Positions 53,530 to 62,089 of a stretch of DNA of 64,000 nt are shown here, one piece after another (positions within the stretch are counted from its first letter, which is position 1; every line of letters starts with the position of its first letter). A program made the position numbers and the translations under genes. The notes under the pieces were generated by a model that saw only the letters and a program-made list of their open reading frames with translations, was not told the DNA's origin and ran no database searches. The stretch is from Denitratisoma oestradiolicum (lineage in GTDB: Bacteria > Pseudomonadota > Gammaproteobacteria > Burkholderiales > Rhodocyclaceae): positions 1,922,001 through 1,986,000 of the forward strand of contig NZ_LR778301.1 in NCBI RefSeq assembly GCF_902813185.1, written 5' to 3'.

Positions 53530-54795
53530 TCACTCCTTGTAGGGTTCGATGGATTTGTTCTGGACTTCGCGGCCCCGACGCCAGACGTCGGTGTAGGTGT
53601 CGGACTCGCCGCCCACGCTGTCGGTATCGAGAGAAAATCCTTTGGTGAACACCACGTCGACCGTCCGGCCGGCATCGACTTCGATGATCGGGAACATCTT
53701 TTCGGCGAGCGTGATGTAGTACTGGGAGAGACGGTCGAGCGCCTTGCCGACGCCTGTCCCGATCCCCGCCTGGAATTGCTTGCCGGGATCCACCGTGCCG
53801 ATAGAACCCAGCGGGTTGGTGGACACCGTGGTGGCGCTTTGCTGGAAGGCCTGGCCGATACCGGCGCCGATCCCCGCCAGCAAGGCGTTGGCCAGTACCT
53901 GTCCCTGCTTGCTGACGAGCCGGCCGCGCATACCGGCCTTGCCGTCTTCGCCCACGACGTAACCTTTCACGGGAACGTCGATAGCCTTGCCGTCATGACG
54001 CACACAGGAAAACGATTCGAGCCGGATGTAGGCGCGCTCGGCGCTGATGTCGCCGTAGCTCGCCCCCAGCGCGAAACATTCCTTGACCTTGAAGCGGTAG
54101 CGGTTGGGCAGAAAGGCGTTGTCCTGCGCCCTCATCAGGACAGGGTGCGGATTGCTCTGTGCCTGGCCGCCCGTGGGCGCATCCAGTCCGCCCAAGAGCG
54201 CCGCCCGGAAAAATGAACCCGAGGGCACATAGCTGCGGCCGTCCTTTTTCTCGGCTGCTTTGCGAACCGCTTCAGGGACGATCACCTTGCCCTCGCTCAC
54301 CTCGAACGAGGCCATGCCCGGTGGCCTGGGCGCCGGCGGCGGTTCGCTGGCTTTGCTTTCCGCTTCCGGATTCACAGCCGGTGGCGGCGGCAGGACCATC
54401 GTGCGCGCCTCGGGAGGCATGGGCGCCGGTGCCGGCGGCATGGGCATTGCCGGGAACTGAACGGGATTCGCGGTCGGAGGTTTCTTCTCGATGGTGTCGA
54501 CCTGCTGGCGCAAGCCCTGGATCATGTCTTCCATCTGGCGCATTTGCTCCGAGGACTTGCTCATCCAGATGTCGCGCGGATCGGCTTGTGCGCCGGGCGC
54601 GCTGATGGGCATGGGCTGCGGACGGGCCTGGGGCGTTCCCTGAGGAAGTTGCACCGGCTTGTCCCAGATCGCCACGCCACCAAATACCAGCAGCAGGAAG
54701 ACCGACGCACCGAGCCCCAGGATCAGATACTGGCGACGTTTGGGCGACAGGTTGGAAACCGCGGTGGCGATCCGGTTCTTGGGCGCGTCAGCCAT
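53530..54795 (-). CDS. traB: TraB, VirB10-like core channel protein
   Basis: A 421-residue protein: one N-terminal membrane helix (YLILGLGASVFLLLVFGGVAI), a Pro-rich periplasmic stretch with a short coiled coil (SEQMRQMEDMIQGLRQQVDTI) and the VirB10-type C-terminal barrel domain (SFFRAALLGGLDAPTG ... QLVNALLAGIGAGIGQAFQQ). It spans the periplasm and links inner and outer membranes. Its start overlaps the traK 3' end by 8 bp. Confidence 0.93.
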   Translation of the reverse strand: MADAPKNRIATAVSNLSPKRRQYLILGLGASVFLLLVFGGVAIWDKPVQLPQGTPQARPQPMPISAPGAQADPRDIWMSKSSEQMRQMEDMIQGLRQQVDTIEKKPPTANPVQFPAMPMPPAPAPMPPEARTMVLPPPPAVNPEAESKASEPPPAPRPPGMASFEVSEGKVIVPEAVRKAAEKKDGRSYVPSGSFFRAALLGGLDAPTGGQAQSNPHPVLMRAQDNAFLPNRYRFKVKECFALGASYGDISAERAYIRLESFSCVRHDGKAIDVPVKGYVVGEDGKAGMRGRLVSKQGQVLANALLAGIGAGIGQAFQQSATTVSTNPLGSIGTVDPGKQFQAGIGTGVGKALDRLSQYYITLAEKMFPIIEVDAGRTVDVVFTKGFSLDTDSVGGESDTYTDVWRRGREVQNKSIEPYKE

Positions 54796-55522
54796 CGCGC
54801 CCCTCCAGCACCACCATGACGTTGGTGGCCTCGCCCGGCTCCAGTTCCAGCGAGTCCACCATGACGGCCAGGACACCGCGCCGGTACAGTTCGCGCTCGT
54901 CGATCACCATCCGGGATGACGACACGTTGGTCAGTTGGAATTTTTCTCCGCGCAAGGCGCCCTCCAGTGTCCTTACAAGAACAAAGCGGGCTTCGTTCCA
55001 GAGCGGGACGATCTCCAGCGTGTCTCTGGCGGTCATGTCTTCGGGTTCTGCATCCCGCGCCAGGGCCAGCAACACGCGACGGATCGCGGCATTGCGCGAG
55101 TCGTCGGCAAGGAATGCCTTCCCCTCGGAGCGCAGGCGGCTGCGGTCGCGGATGACCAGCGTCTCGGCCGGCACGTCGGCGACCTTGAGCATCAACTTCC
55201 AGTGGCGGCCAGCATCGTCGGCCACAAAAACGCTGAAGATCGGCTTGTCCGTATTCGGCTTGAGATAGGCGGCGCCGCTCTCTTTGTCCGGGGTGACGAG
55301 GAACTCGCCCTCGACACCCTGGATGCGGCGAATCTTGCGGCCCTCGACCCGGATCAGGTTTGGCTCGCTGCGCGACACGGTGGCGATCAAGCCATCATCC
55401 GGACTGCCCTCAAGATATTGCCCGGAGAACGTCGGCGCTGAGACGCTACCGAGGAGCAGCGCCAGTGCCATTGCCGGCACCGAACGGATCCTGGTCGCTG
55501 GTTTCCTTGAACTCGGATACAT
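54788..55522 (-). CDS. traK: TraK, VirB9-like secretin-type core protein
   Basis: A 244-residue periplasmic/outer-membrane protein with a signal peptide (SVPAMALALLLGSVSAPTFS) and the beta-rich TraK body (NLIRVEGRKIRRIQGVEGEF, IFSVFVADDAGRHWKLML). The ATG at 55522 is preceded by GGGAG at 5 bp and is preferred; an in-frame ATG at 55534 adds four residues. It forms the outer-membrane core with TraV and TraB. It overlaps the traE 3' end by 77 bp. Confidence 0.9.
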   Translation of the reverse strand: MYPSSRKPATRIRSVPAMALALLLGSVSAPTFSGQYLEGSPDDGLIATVSRSEPNLIRVEGRKIRRIQGVEGEFLVTPDKESGAAYLKPNTDKPIFSVFVADDAGRHWKLMLKVADVPAETLVIRDRSRLRSEGKAFLADDSRNAAIRRVLLALARDAEPEDMTARDTLEIVPLWNEARFVLVRTLEGALRGEKFQLTNVSSSRMVIDERELYRRGVLAVMVDSLELEPGEATNVMVVLEGRDG

Positions 55523-56048
55523 GGAGTCTCCCATTGAGATAACGAAAGCCGACGACGTAGATCGCCTGCTTCTCGGAGGCTTTCTTGTCCCCGACCCAGG
55601 TCAGGAGAACGCCGGTAAGTGCCACTTTCATGGCCGCCTCGTCAGCCATCACCGATTGCGGCGAAAACTGGGTCGAGGCGTTGTTCTTGCGGATGAACTC
55701 TGCTCTCGCACCGAACTCGGCCTGGAGGCGGCCGTATTCGCTGGGGGCGGCATATTTCAGGAAGAGGTTCTTCTGGTATTCCGCGACATGAGGCGTCACG
55801 TTGAGCGCGAGCCCGGCATACCAGTAGGCCATCTCCTGGAGGTACTCTGTGGAGACCTTCTGGTCGCTGACCCAGAAGGTCTTGTGCACCTCGGGAGGTA
55901 CCAGAATGGTTCTCTCCGAACCCGCCACGCTGAGCGATGCGCCGGCGTTGGCGAGCAAGGCCAGCACGAGACCACCGACGGCGATTCGCATGAACAGGAT
56001 TTCTGCGCGCTGGTTGTCCCGCTCGGCGGTGAATTTGCTGAACTTCAT
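55446..56048 (-). CDS. traE: TraE, pilus assembly protein
   Basis: A 200-residue protein with one N-terminal membrane helix (FMRIAVGGLVLALLANAGAS) and a VirB5/8-like periplasmic domain (VPPEVHKTFWVSDQKVSTEYLQEMAYWYAG). The family is required for F-type pilus assembly. The 3' end overlaps traK substantially, so the C-terminal Gly/Thr-rich tail may be recent. Confidence 0.92.
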   Translation of the reverse strand: MKFSKFTAERDNQRAEILFMRIAVGGLVLALLANAGASLSVAGSERTILVPPEVHKTFWVSDQKVSTEYLQEMAYWYAGLALNVTPHVAEYQKNLFLKYAAPSEYGRLQAEFGARAEFIRKNNASTQFSPQSVMADEAAMKVALTGVLLTWVGDKKASEKQAIYVVGFRYLNGRLHVSEFKETSDQDPFGAGNGTGAAPR

Positions 56049-56051
56049 TGC

Positions 56052-56342
56052 TCAGCCCAGGAAGAAACGATGATGCGAGGGCGGAGTCGCGCGAGCGCGA
56101 ATCACGATCCAGCTCGGCAGCCACCAATAGAGCGCGTGCAATGCGAACTTGGGGTGCTTCCCGGTCTTGAGCCGGCCGTACTGCCAGGCAATGAGTCCCC
56201 CGAAAACCATGCCCGCCAGCATGGCGCCGGACACCACCCCCATCCCCATGACCAGCAGGAAGAGGATGGCCTGATCGAATTCCCACCACAGGAAGCGCTC
56301 CTGCGCTTCCAGGGATTTCGGGATGTAGCCGGTCTCGTCCAC
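56052..56342 (-). CDS. traL: TraL, pilus assembly protein
   Basis: A 96-residue protein with the typical TraL start (YIPKSLEAQERFLWWEFDQA), two membrane segments (ILFLLVMGMGVVSGAML and GGLIAWQYG) and a basic, aromatic C-terminus (WWLPSWIVIRARATPPSHHR). Positioned between traA and traE as in F. Confidence 0.93.
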   Translation of the reverse strand: MDETGYIPKSLEAQERFLWWEFDQAILFLLVMGMGVVSGAMLAGMVFGGLIAWQYGRLKTGKHPKFALHALYWWLPSWIVIRARATPPSHHRFFLG

Positions 56343-56358
56343 GCAGCGCTCGCCCAGA

Positions 56359-56652
56359 TCAGATCGTCGCGGTCAGGATGCCGGACGCGATGGTTGGGGC
56401 GTACTGTAGGAACACGGCGAAGCCAATGCCGGACAGAATGGCCATGGGATTGAGCCGCGCCAGAGAAAACAGAGCGCCGAGACCGATGGCGGCCACCGCA
56501 GCGGCTTTGCCGAAGTAGCCCTGAACCAAACCCGTCAGCCAGGTATAGAGACTCTGGAATTCGGTACCGGTAGTTCCCGCCAGCGCGCCGGTGGCGGCGG
56601 TCAGCAGGACGAGCGCCAGTGCGCCCTTCATCCATTCACGACGGCTTTGCAT
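56359..56652 (-). CDS. traA: TraA, F-type pilin precursor
   Basis: A 97-residue protein with a long leader (MQSRREWMKGALALVLLTAATGALA, Ala-x-Ala cut near residue 25) and a mature part with two hydrophobic segments (GKAAAVAAIGLGALFSLARL and AILSGIGFAVFLQYAPTIA), the F-pilin layout. The leader is probably removed by a signal peptidase, for example that at 40637-41119. It overlaps the gene before it by 17 bp. Confidence 0.88.
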   Translation of the reverse strand: MQSRREWMKGALALVLLTAATGALAGTTGTEFQSLYTWLTGLVQGYFGKAAAVAAIGLGALFSLARLNPMAILSGIGFAVFLQYAPTIASGILTATI

Positions 56653-56839
56653 CACTGCTCCCCTTGAGATCGACAAAACACTTGATGAGCCATCCCAGGC
56701 CGAGTCCGACCGAGATGCCGCCCAGATGGGCTTCGAATCCGTTTTCGATGGGCGACCCCGGGGCGAGGATGCCGATGGCGACAAATCCGCCAGCGATGAC
56801 CACGTCACGGATGAAGCCGCGGGTATGAGGTAACTTCAC
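56636..56839 (-). CDS. Small hydrophobic protein between OmpA and TraA
   Basis: A 67-residue protein with a GTG start (MKLPHTRGFIRDVVIAGGFV) two bases after the stop of the OmpA-like gene; GGGAG lies 9 bp upstream. It has two membrane segments (VVIAGGFVAIGILA and HLGGISVGLGLGWLIKCFV). The position immediately before the pilin gene suggests a transfer accessory. I do not recognise the family. Confidence 0.6.
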   Translation of the reverse strand: MKLPHTRGFIRDVVIAGGFVAIGILAPGSPIENGFEAHLGGISVGLGLGWLIKCFVDLKGSSDAKPS

Positions 56840-56840
56840 T

Positions 56841-57470
56841 TCACTGCGCTCCCTTGCTGTTGCTGACCGCGTCTTGCCGATTGACAAGCCGCACCTCGAC
56901 GCGCCGGTTATTTCGGCGTGCCGTTTCGGTGAGTGCCGTATCGAGGTAACAGCACAAGCCCTCGGCACGAACCACAATCTCTGCATCGATCCCTTGCTTG
57001 AGGAACCATGAACGGACGAACTCGGCCCGCCGTCGGGCAAGGCGGTCGTTGTAGGCTTTGCTGCCGATGTCGTCGGTTCGGCCGTCAATCTCGATGCGCT
57101 GGAAGTTCGCGGCGATAGCCGTGAGGCGCTTGAGTGCCTTTTGCCCGTCGGCGGAGGGAGCGCCCTTACCAAACTCGAATAGAACCGTTGCTGTTACCGG
57201 CTCCTCGTGGCGAACGACGGGAGCGACTTTCGGGAGAGGCTCGGCGATGGGAGGCGCTGACGCTTTCTTGGCGATAGGGAGTTCGACCAGCGCCAGCGTT
57301 TTGCGCGTTGGCGTCGGACAATCTTTGCCGCTACATGTCTTGAACTGGCGCTCGATCCAGGCGATGGCTTCATGTGGCGCGGCGGTCTGTGGTGCCTCCG
57401 GCAAGCTTCCGCAACCCGGCAGGATCGAGGTCGCAAGCAGCAGAATGGCGACGAGTCTCAGGATCGCCAT
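56841..57470 (-). CDS. OmpA-domain lipoprotein of the tra operon
   Basis: A 209-residue lipoprotein (signal with lipobox LPGC, Cys20) ending in an OmpA-like peptidoglycan-binding domain: TVLFEFGKGAPSADGQKALK, IEIDGRTDDIGSKAYNDRLA and RRNNRRVEV. It probably anchors the transfer apparatus to the cell wall. It overlaps the transglycosylase gene by 13 bp, showing it belongs to the operon. Confidence 0.88.
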   Translation of the reverse strand: MAILRLVAILLLATSILPGCGSLPEAPQTAAPHEAIAWIERQFKTCSGKDCPTPTRKTLALVELPIAKKASAPPIAEPLPKVAPVVRHEEPVTATVLFEFGKGAPSADGQKALKRLTAIAANFQRIEIDGRTDDIGSKAYNDRLARRRAEFVRSWFLKQGIDAEIVVRAEGLCCYLDTALTETARRNNRRVEVRLVNRQDAVSNSKGAQ

Positions 57471-57886
57471 GGTTTGACCTTGGCGGCGACCCGACGGGCA
57501 TATGCCGCGCGCTTTGCCTGTGAACGAGCGTTATAGGCGCCTACTGCCTCCCAGTTGTAGCCGAGGCGACTGATGTTCTGCGCGAGAATCCAGGCGCCGA
57601 CGTAGGTATTGATACAGGGATCGAGTAGCTGATCTCTGCCAATTCCGTAGGTGGACAACACGCCCAGCCATCGACTGTTGATCTGCATGTGCCCGACGTC
57701 TTCCGAGCCATCGGCGTTGCGATTGCGCGCGGTCGGATTCGACCCGGACTCGACGAGCGAGATAGCCATGAGCAGAGATGGCGAGACGCCATACCGCGCC
57801 GCAGCCTGATCGAAACAGGCGGCTTGGCACGTTGATGCCAATGGCAAACACAGGAGCGCAAACAGGACACGTAACATGGCCGCCAT
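57458..57886 (-). CDS. Lytic transglycosylase (SLT-type) of the tra operon
   Basis: A 142-residue exported protein (signal to about residue 23) with an SLT domain: SLLMAISLVESGSNPTARN with the catalytic Glu near residue 46, GHMQINSRW, and the terminal AVGAYNARSQ block. It opens the peptidoglycan for assembly of the transfer channel. It is the first visible gene of the tra operon; a second possible start is three codons in (57877). Confidence 0.9.
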   Translation of the reverse strand: MAAMLRVLFALLCLPLASTCQAACFDQAAARYGVSPSLLMAISLVESGSNPTARNRNADGSEDVGHMQINSRWLGVLSTYGIGRDQLLDPCINTYVGAWILAQNISRLGYNWEAVGAYNARSQAKRAAYARRVAAKVKPWRS

Positions 57887-58299
57887 GGTAGAAATCCAGG
57901 TGGTGGCTGCGCGTCCGAAATGTGACCTTTACGGGCGGTTTTCGACGGCCACAAGCGTGTGACTTATGAGGGGGGACTTGGCCTGTTATCAGGCGTTTTC
58001 CCATAAGGCTGTCGATCCGTGGCCATCGACGCGGACGTCAAGACACGTCGAATCAATGACAGGATGGTGCCGGCCGTAATTTGCCGGTTCGATCATGCAG
58101 CGGCAGGTCTCTAACTTGAGCGGTCATTTGGACGGTCCGGCCACTGCGAACTCCTCGCCCGTGGACTAAACCGCTCGCGCGGTAGGGGTGGTACTGGACC
58201 GTAGCAGGGTGTTCTGGACCGTAGGAGGTTTGCAACGGCAGGTAACTGCCGATGTTGGAAATGAGGCAATCCCGCCTCGATTTCTGACAGGAGCAAGCC
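57887..58299. other. Non-coding stretch between the tra operon and the IS91-like element
   Basis: About 410 bp without a convincing gene. The tra promoter should lie here on the minus strand, but no clear -35/-10 is seen. The stretch contains an 11-bp direct repeat CTGGACCGTAG at 58194-58204 and 58214-58224 (20-bp period), possibly an element-end feature. The IS91-like element's left end is probably in this interval. Confidence 0.5.
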
Positions 58300-59175
58300 A
58301 TGGAAACTCAGAAGCCGAGCATCAGTCCGTTGCGCCAGCGCATGATCGAGGACATGCGGATGCGCAAGTTTGGCGAGAAGACGCAGTCCCAGTACCTTCG
58401 TGCAGTACGACAGTTTTCCAAGTACCTCAGGCGATCTCCGGACACCGCCAGCGTCGAGGAACTGCGCAACTACCAGTTGTATCTTGTCGACCACGGGGTT
58501 TCGCCGGCATCGCTGAACTCAGCAATCTGCGGGCTGAAGTTCTTCTTCAGCGTCACCCTGGATCGGCCAGAGGCGATGGCCAAGATGAAACCGGTACATC
58601 TGCCGCGCAAGCTGCCGGAGATCCTGAGTCCCGACGAGGTGAAGCGGCTGATTGCCGCCGCCGGCAATCTGAAACACCAGACTGCACTGGCCCTGGCCTA
58701 CGCGACCGGACTGCGCGTCAACGAAGTGGTCCACCTGAAGGTCGGCGACATTGACAGCCAGCGCATGACCGTTCGGGTTGAACAAGGCAAAGGACAGAAG
58801 GATCGCTACGCATTGCTGTCGCCCGTCCTGCTCGAACGCCTGCGCGTCTGGTGGCGCGTTGCCCGTGCCCAAGGCAAGATGTTCGACGGCGGCTGGCTGT
58901 TTCCTGGTCTGGACCCAGTTCGGCACCTCAGCACCCGGCAACTCAATCGTGCCATCCATGCAGCGGCCGACGATGCGGGAATCGAGAAGCGCATCTCGAT
59001 GCACTCGCTGCGCCATGCCTTCGCCACCCACCTGCTGGAGCAGAAGGTCGACATTCGCCTGATCCAGGTATTGCTCGGGCACAAGAAGCTGGAAACGACC
59101 GCCCTCTACGCCCAGGTCGCCACCGACATTCTGCGCGAGGTGGTCAGTCCGTTGGAGAAGCTGAACTCCGCGTAG
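58300..59175 (+). CDS. Tyrosine recombinase of IS91-like element
   Basis: A 291-residue site-specific recombinase: N-terminal SAM-like domain (RMIEDMRMRKFGEKTQSQYL) and a catalytic domain with Arg139 (TGLRVNEVV), His235-x-x-Arg238 (HSLRHAFATHLL), His261 (LLGHKK) and Tyr270 (TTALYAQV). All residues of the catalytic set are present. Such integrase genes upstream of IS91-type transposases are a known association. AGGAG precedes the ATG. Confidence 0.92.
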   Translation: METQKPSISPLRQRMIEDMRMRKFGEKTQSQYLRAVRQFSKYLRRSPDTASVEELRNYQLYLVDHGVSPASLNSAICGLKFFFSVTLDRPEAMAKMKPVHLPRKLPEILSPDEVKRLIAAAGNLKHQTALALAYATGLRVNEVVHLKVGDIDSQRMTVRVEQGKGQKDRYALLSPVLLERLRVWWRVARAQGKMFDGGWLFPGLDPVRHLSTRQLNRAIHAAADDAGIEKRISMHSLRHAFATHLLEQKVDIRLIQVLLGHKKLETTALYAQVATDILREVVSPLEKLNSA

Positions 59176-59182
59176 TGCCGCC

Positions 59183-60349
59183 ATGGGGCGGCCCGCCCTG
59201 GAGGTCGCCGACATCTTTCGCACCCACGGTCCTGCGTGGCGAGCGAAGCAAGCAGGACACTTGAGCCTCGGCCAGCTCAAGGTCATGTCGGCCATCGAAC
59301 AGTGCCGTACCGCGGCGCTGGGAGGACACGCCTTGCGCTGCGATGCCTGCGACCATGAGGAGTTCAGCTACAACTCGTGTCGCAATCGGCACTGCCCGAA
59401 GTGTCAGGCGCGTGCCGCGCAACGTTGGCTTGAAGCCCGGCAGGCCGACCTGTTGCCGGTCGAGTATTACCACGTCGTTTTCACGCTGCCCGAACCGATC
59501 AGCGCCATTGCCTACACCAACAAGGCGGCAATCTACCGACTGTTGTTCGACGTGGCGGCGGAAACGCTGACGACTATCGCCGCCGATCCGAAACATCTGG
59601 GCGCACAGATCGGCGCCACGCTGGTGCTGCACACCTGGGGTTCGGCGCTGACGCATCATCCACACGTGCATGGCATCGTCCCCGGCGGCGGTTTCTCCCG
59701 GGATGGAGAGCGCTGGGTGGCCTGTCGGCGTGGTTTCTTCCTGCCGGTGCGCGTGCTGTCGCGGCTGTTCCGACGGCGTGTCGTCGAGGAACTGGAGAAG
59801 CTGCATCACGCTGGCCAGTTGCAGTTCTTCGGTGAGCACGCTGGGCTGGCCGATGCCGGTGCCTTCGGCCGGTGGCTGGCGCCGCTTCGATCCTGCGAAT
59901 GGGTGGTCTATGCCAAGCGTCCGTTTGCCGGTCCCGAGGCGGTGCTGGCCTATCTGTCGCGTTACACCCATCGGGTGGCGATCTCGAACCGGCGGCTGGT
60001 GGCGATGAGCGAAGACGGCGTGACTTTCCGCTGGAAGGACTACCGGGCCAAGGGGCGCACCCGTCACAAGACGATGACGCTCGCGCCAGAGGAGTTCATG
60101 CGCCGGTTCCTGCTGCATGTCCTGCCCGGCGGCTTCCACCGCATACGGCATTACGGCCTGCTGGCCAATACCGGACGACGGGAGAACCTGGTCAGGGCGC
60201 GCGCATTGCTCAACGCTCCTCAGCCCCAGCCGGTGGCCGAGGATGCCTCCTCGACTACCGTGCCGACCTTCGTTTGCCGCTGCTGTGGCGCCGCCATGCG
60301 TGTCATCGAGATCGTCATGCGCCGGCAACCCATTCGCGCTCCACCATGA
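59183..60349 (+). CDS. IS91-family HUH (Y2) transposase
   Basis: A 388-residue rolling-circle transposase. It has an N-terminal zinc ribbon (CDACDHEEFSYNSCRNRHCPKC), the HUH motif HPHVHG (His161, His163) and the two-tyrosine helix YLSRYTHRVAIS with Tyr257 and Tyr261. Full length and intact, so the element may be active. The C-terminal Cys pair (VCRCCGAAM) is typical of the family. Confidence 0.93.
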   Translation: MGRPALEVADIFRTHGPAWRAKQAGHLSLGQLKVMSAIEQCRTAALGGHALRCDACDHEEFSYNSCRNRHCPKCQARAAQRWLEARQADLLPVEYYHVVFTLPEPISAIAYTNKAAIYRLLFDVAAETLTTIAADPKHLGAQIGATLVLHTWGSALTHHPHVHGIVPGGGFSRDGERWVACRRGFFLPVRVLSRLFRRRVVEELEKLHHAGQLQFFGEHAGLADAGAFGRWLAPLRSCEWVVYAKRPFAGPEAVLAYLSRYTHRVAISNRRLVAMSEDGVTFRWKDYRAKGRTRHKTMTLAPEEFMRRFLLHVLPGGFHRIRHYGLLANTGRRENLVRARALLNAPQPQPVAEDASSTTVPTFVCRCCGAAMRVIEIVMRRQPIRAPP

Positions 60350-60627
60350 GGACCAATTCGTTGCTTCGTCGCATGCCCGTGTCGGCTCCCGGTTTCCCAG
60401 CGCCGAGAGCGGACTGTCGTTGCGCGGCGCCACGCCGACGCAATTCGCCTTCCCAGATCCATGCCCTCTGGGAGTCAATCGCCTACACCGGCGTCGGGTC
60501 CTGCGCTCCCGACCACCGGATGTTCCGGTCATCCGCGCCCACAACCGCCACCGCCGCCTTCAAATACCCATAGCTCGTTGCGCTCTACCCAACCCGCGCA
60601 GCAGCGTTCCGCGGTTTCCTCCCTGGA

Positions 60628-60704
60628 GGTTTATTCAACGTCTGCCCGCAGGCATTCGCGCGTCTTCCAGCATCGTCACGTGGAGGGCAGACGTCGAACA
60701 AACC
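60628..60704. repeat. 20-bp imperfect inverted repeat, possible IS end
   Basis: GGTTTATTCAACGTCTGCCC (60628-60647) and GGGCAGACGTCGAACAAACC (60685-60704) pair with two mismatches across a 37-bp loop. It lies about 280 bp beyond the transposase stop and may be the ori-type hairpin end of the element. Confidence 0.55.
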
Positions 60705-60708
60705 TAAA

Positions 60709-60730
60709 CCGAAGTTGCCAGTGAGCTTCC
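60709..60730. repeat. 22-bp inverted repeat, left copy
   Basis: This 22-bp sequence is the reverse complement of 63973-63994 with a single mismatch. The two copies bracket the HNH gene, the nuclease-like gene and the short transcription unit. Confidence 0.6.
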
Positions 60731-60899
60731 TGCCAAATCAGTCCGCTGTAGGTTTTTGAACGGACATTCGACAGCGGACGCGCAGCCGAACGCATGCGCT
60801 TCCCGTGCGTTACTATTCCTCACTGTAGCCCCCAGGGGCATCAGAAACAGTGGGCCAATTCCGACAACGACAACAGCGTGCAAGCGTTGACATCCAATT

Positions 60900-61901
60900 A
60901 TGGGCCACCCAATGGAAGGACTGTCTGTCTTGAATGGACGATACCGCATCCTGCGGATGATCCAGGCAGGCACAGGCGAAGAAATTCAGCACCTTGGTAA
61001 GCCTGGGTGCTGCCGCTTCTGCGGATGCACCGAGCCTGGACGGTTTCGGACCGTGGCGCACACATTTCCAGAGGCACTTGGTAACCGGTGGGTCGTTTCC
61101 GACGACGAGTGCGACGACTGTAATCAGCGGTTCTCTGTCTATGACGACGCCTTGGCGAGCGCGCTGCGCCCGTTCCTGACTCTCGGTGGAACTGCTGGTA
61201 AATCTGGGGTTCCCCAGACAGGGCGATCCGCAGGCAAGTCCGTAATTCGCCACGCCAGGGTTGATGGTCGAAGGCAGATTTTCATCAAATCAAACAACGT
61301 TACCCCCCAAGATCAAGTTCAATTCGCCCCGGACGGGCGGCACCTAAGAATTGCATTTCCGGTGGAAGGCATCAAGTTCCGGCCACGGCGCGCTTACAAG
61401 GCGCTTTCCAAGATCGGCTTGTCCCTTCTGCCGACCGACCTTCTATCGCAATATTCACAGCTTCTGGCCTGGCTCCAGACGCCTGACGACCAGATCGAAT
61501 TCCCCGTGCTGGAAGTCGGCCTCTCCTTCGGTTCTATCGGCAACGCGCCGCCGGTTGTATGCGCGGTGTTGCTGCAGCGAGCGGAACCTGCAGACCCGAT
61601 CCCACACCTATACCTGCTATTTTGTGCAGGCTCAGTCTGCGCGCAGATTGCGCTGATGTCGGACAACTTGGAGGACCATTTGCCGCCTACGGAGATGGGT
61701 AGCATCAAGGTGGATTGGTCCTTGGTTCTCGGCCCGAACCAAGAAATCCGCCTTAACTACGGCAATCCGCGGCCATTCAATTGGACCGCCCAGGAGACAA
61801 AGCCGCAGCCCGTGGAGAGCTTCGTGTTTGACTTCGATACCGTGACCACAATCGGCAAGTTCACGCCCAGATTGCGGCGTGAGATTGATGATGAACGGTG
61901 A
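60900..61901 (+). CDS. HNH-endonuclease-like protein
   Basis: A 333-residue protein with an N-terminal HNH_5-type zinc-finger nuclease: CCRFCGC (Cys37-Cys43), VAHTFPEALGN with His54, and ECDDCNQRF with Cys71 and Cys74. The remaining 250 residues are unfamiliar. The start is uncertain: ATG at 60900 lies only 12 bp after a TTGACA, so a downstream Met (60912 or 60957) may be real. It lies between the IS91-like element and a nuclease-like gene, possibly a restriction or defence pair. Confidence 0.65.
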   Translation: MGHPMEGLSVLNGRYRILRMIQAGTGEEIQHLGKPGCCRFCGCTEPGRFRTVAHTFPEALGNRWVVSDDECDDCNQRFSVYDDALASALRPFLTLGGTAGKSGVPQTGRSAGKSVIRHARVDGRRQIFIKSNNVTPQDQVQFAPDGRHLRIAFPVEGIKFRPRRAYKALSKIGLSLLPTDLLSQYSQLLAWLQTPDDQIEFPVLEVGLSFGSIGNAPPVVCAVLLQRAEPADPIPHLYLLFCAGSVCAQIALMSDNLEDHLPPTEMGSIKVDWSLVLGPNQEIRLNYGNPRPFNWTAQETKPQPVESFVFDFDTVTTIGKFTPRLRREIDDER

Positions 61902-62089
61902 TGGATGCTGACGAAGTGGGAAGGGACTCGAACGGCCGCAAAGGTCGACCTTCTGTCGCTGGCCGAGGGGCGATGACGGGAAGATAATCGGCCATTTAGC
62001 GGCCCTTGGCTCGCCATTTAAGAAGGTGTCTCCCAAAGGCGCGGCTAATATAGGTAGCCGTAGAATTGCCGCCAAAAATCATCCAAAGA

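Larger units (their letters stand above)
58190..60704 (+). mobile_element. IS91-like element with accessory tyrosine recombinase (approximate bounds)
   Basis: A two-gene mobile unit: a tyrosine recombinase and, 7 bp later, an IS91-type HUH transposase. A 20-bp inverted repeat with two mismatches at 60628-60704 beyond the transposase could be its ori-end hairpin. The left limit is set loosely at the direct repeats before the recombinase gene. IS91 elements move by rolling-circle transposition, can carry adjacent DNA and make no target duplications, so ends cannot be fixed by eye. Confidence 0.7.
60350..60899. other. Non-coding stretch after the IS91-like transposase
   Basis: About 550 bp with no convincing gene. 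It holds the 20-bp inverted repeat of 60628-60704 and the 22-bp motif at 60709-60730 that recurs inverted at 63973-63994. Confidence 0.5.

Noticed and set aside
59144..60544. Minus-strand 466-codon frame opposite the IS91-like transposase
   Set aside because: Shadow of a transposase with intact HUH and Y2 motifs.
60628..60704. Integron attC site
   Set aside because: The hairpin-like pair was compared with attC; the core-site consensus at the ends is absent and no integron integrase is present.
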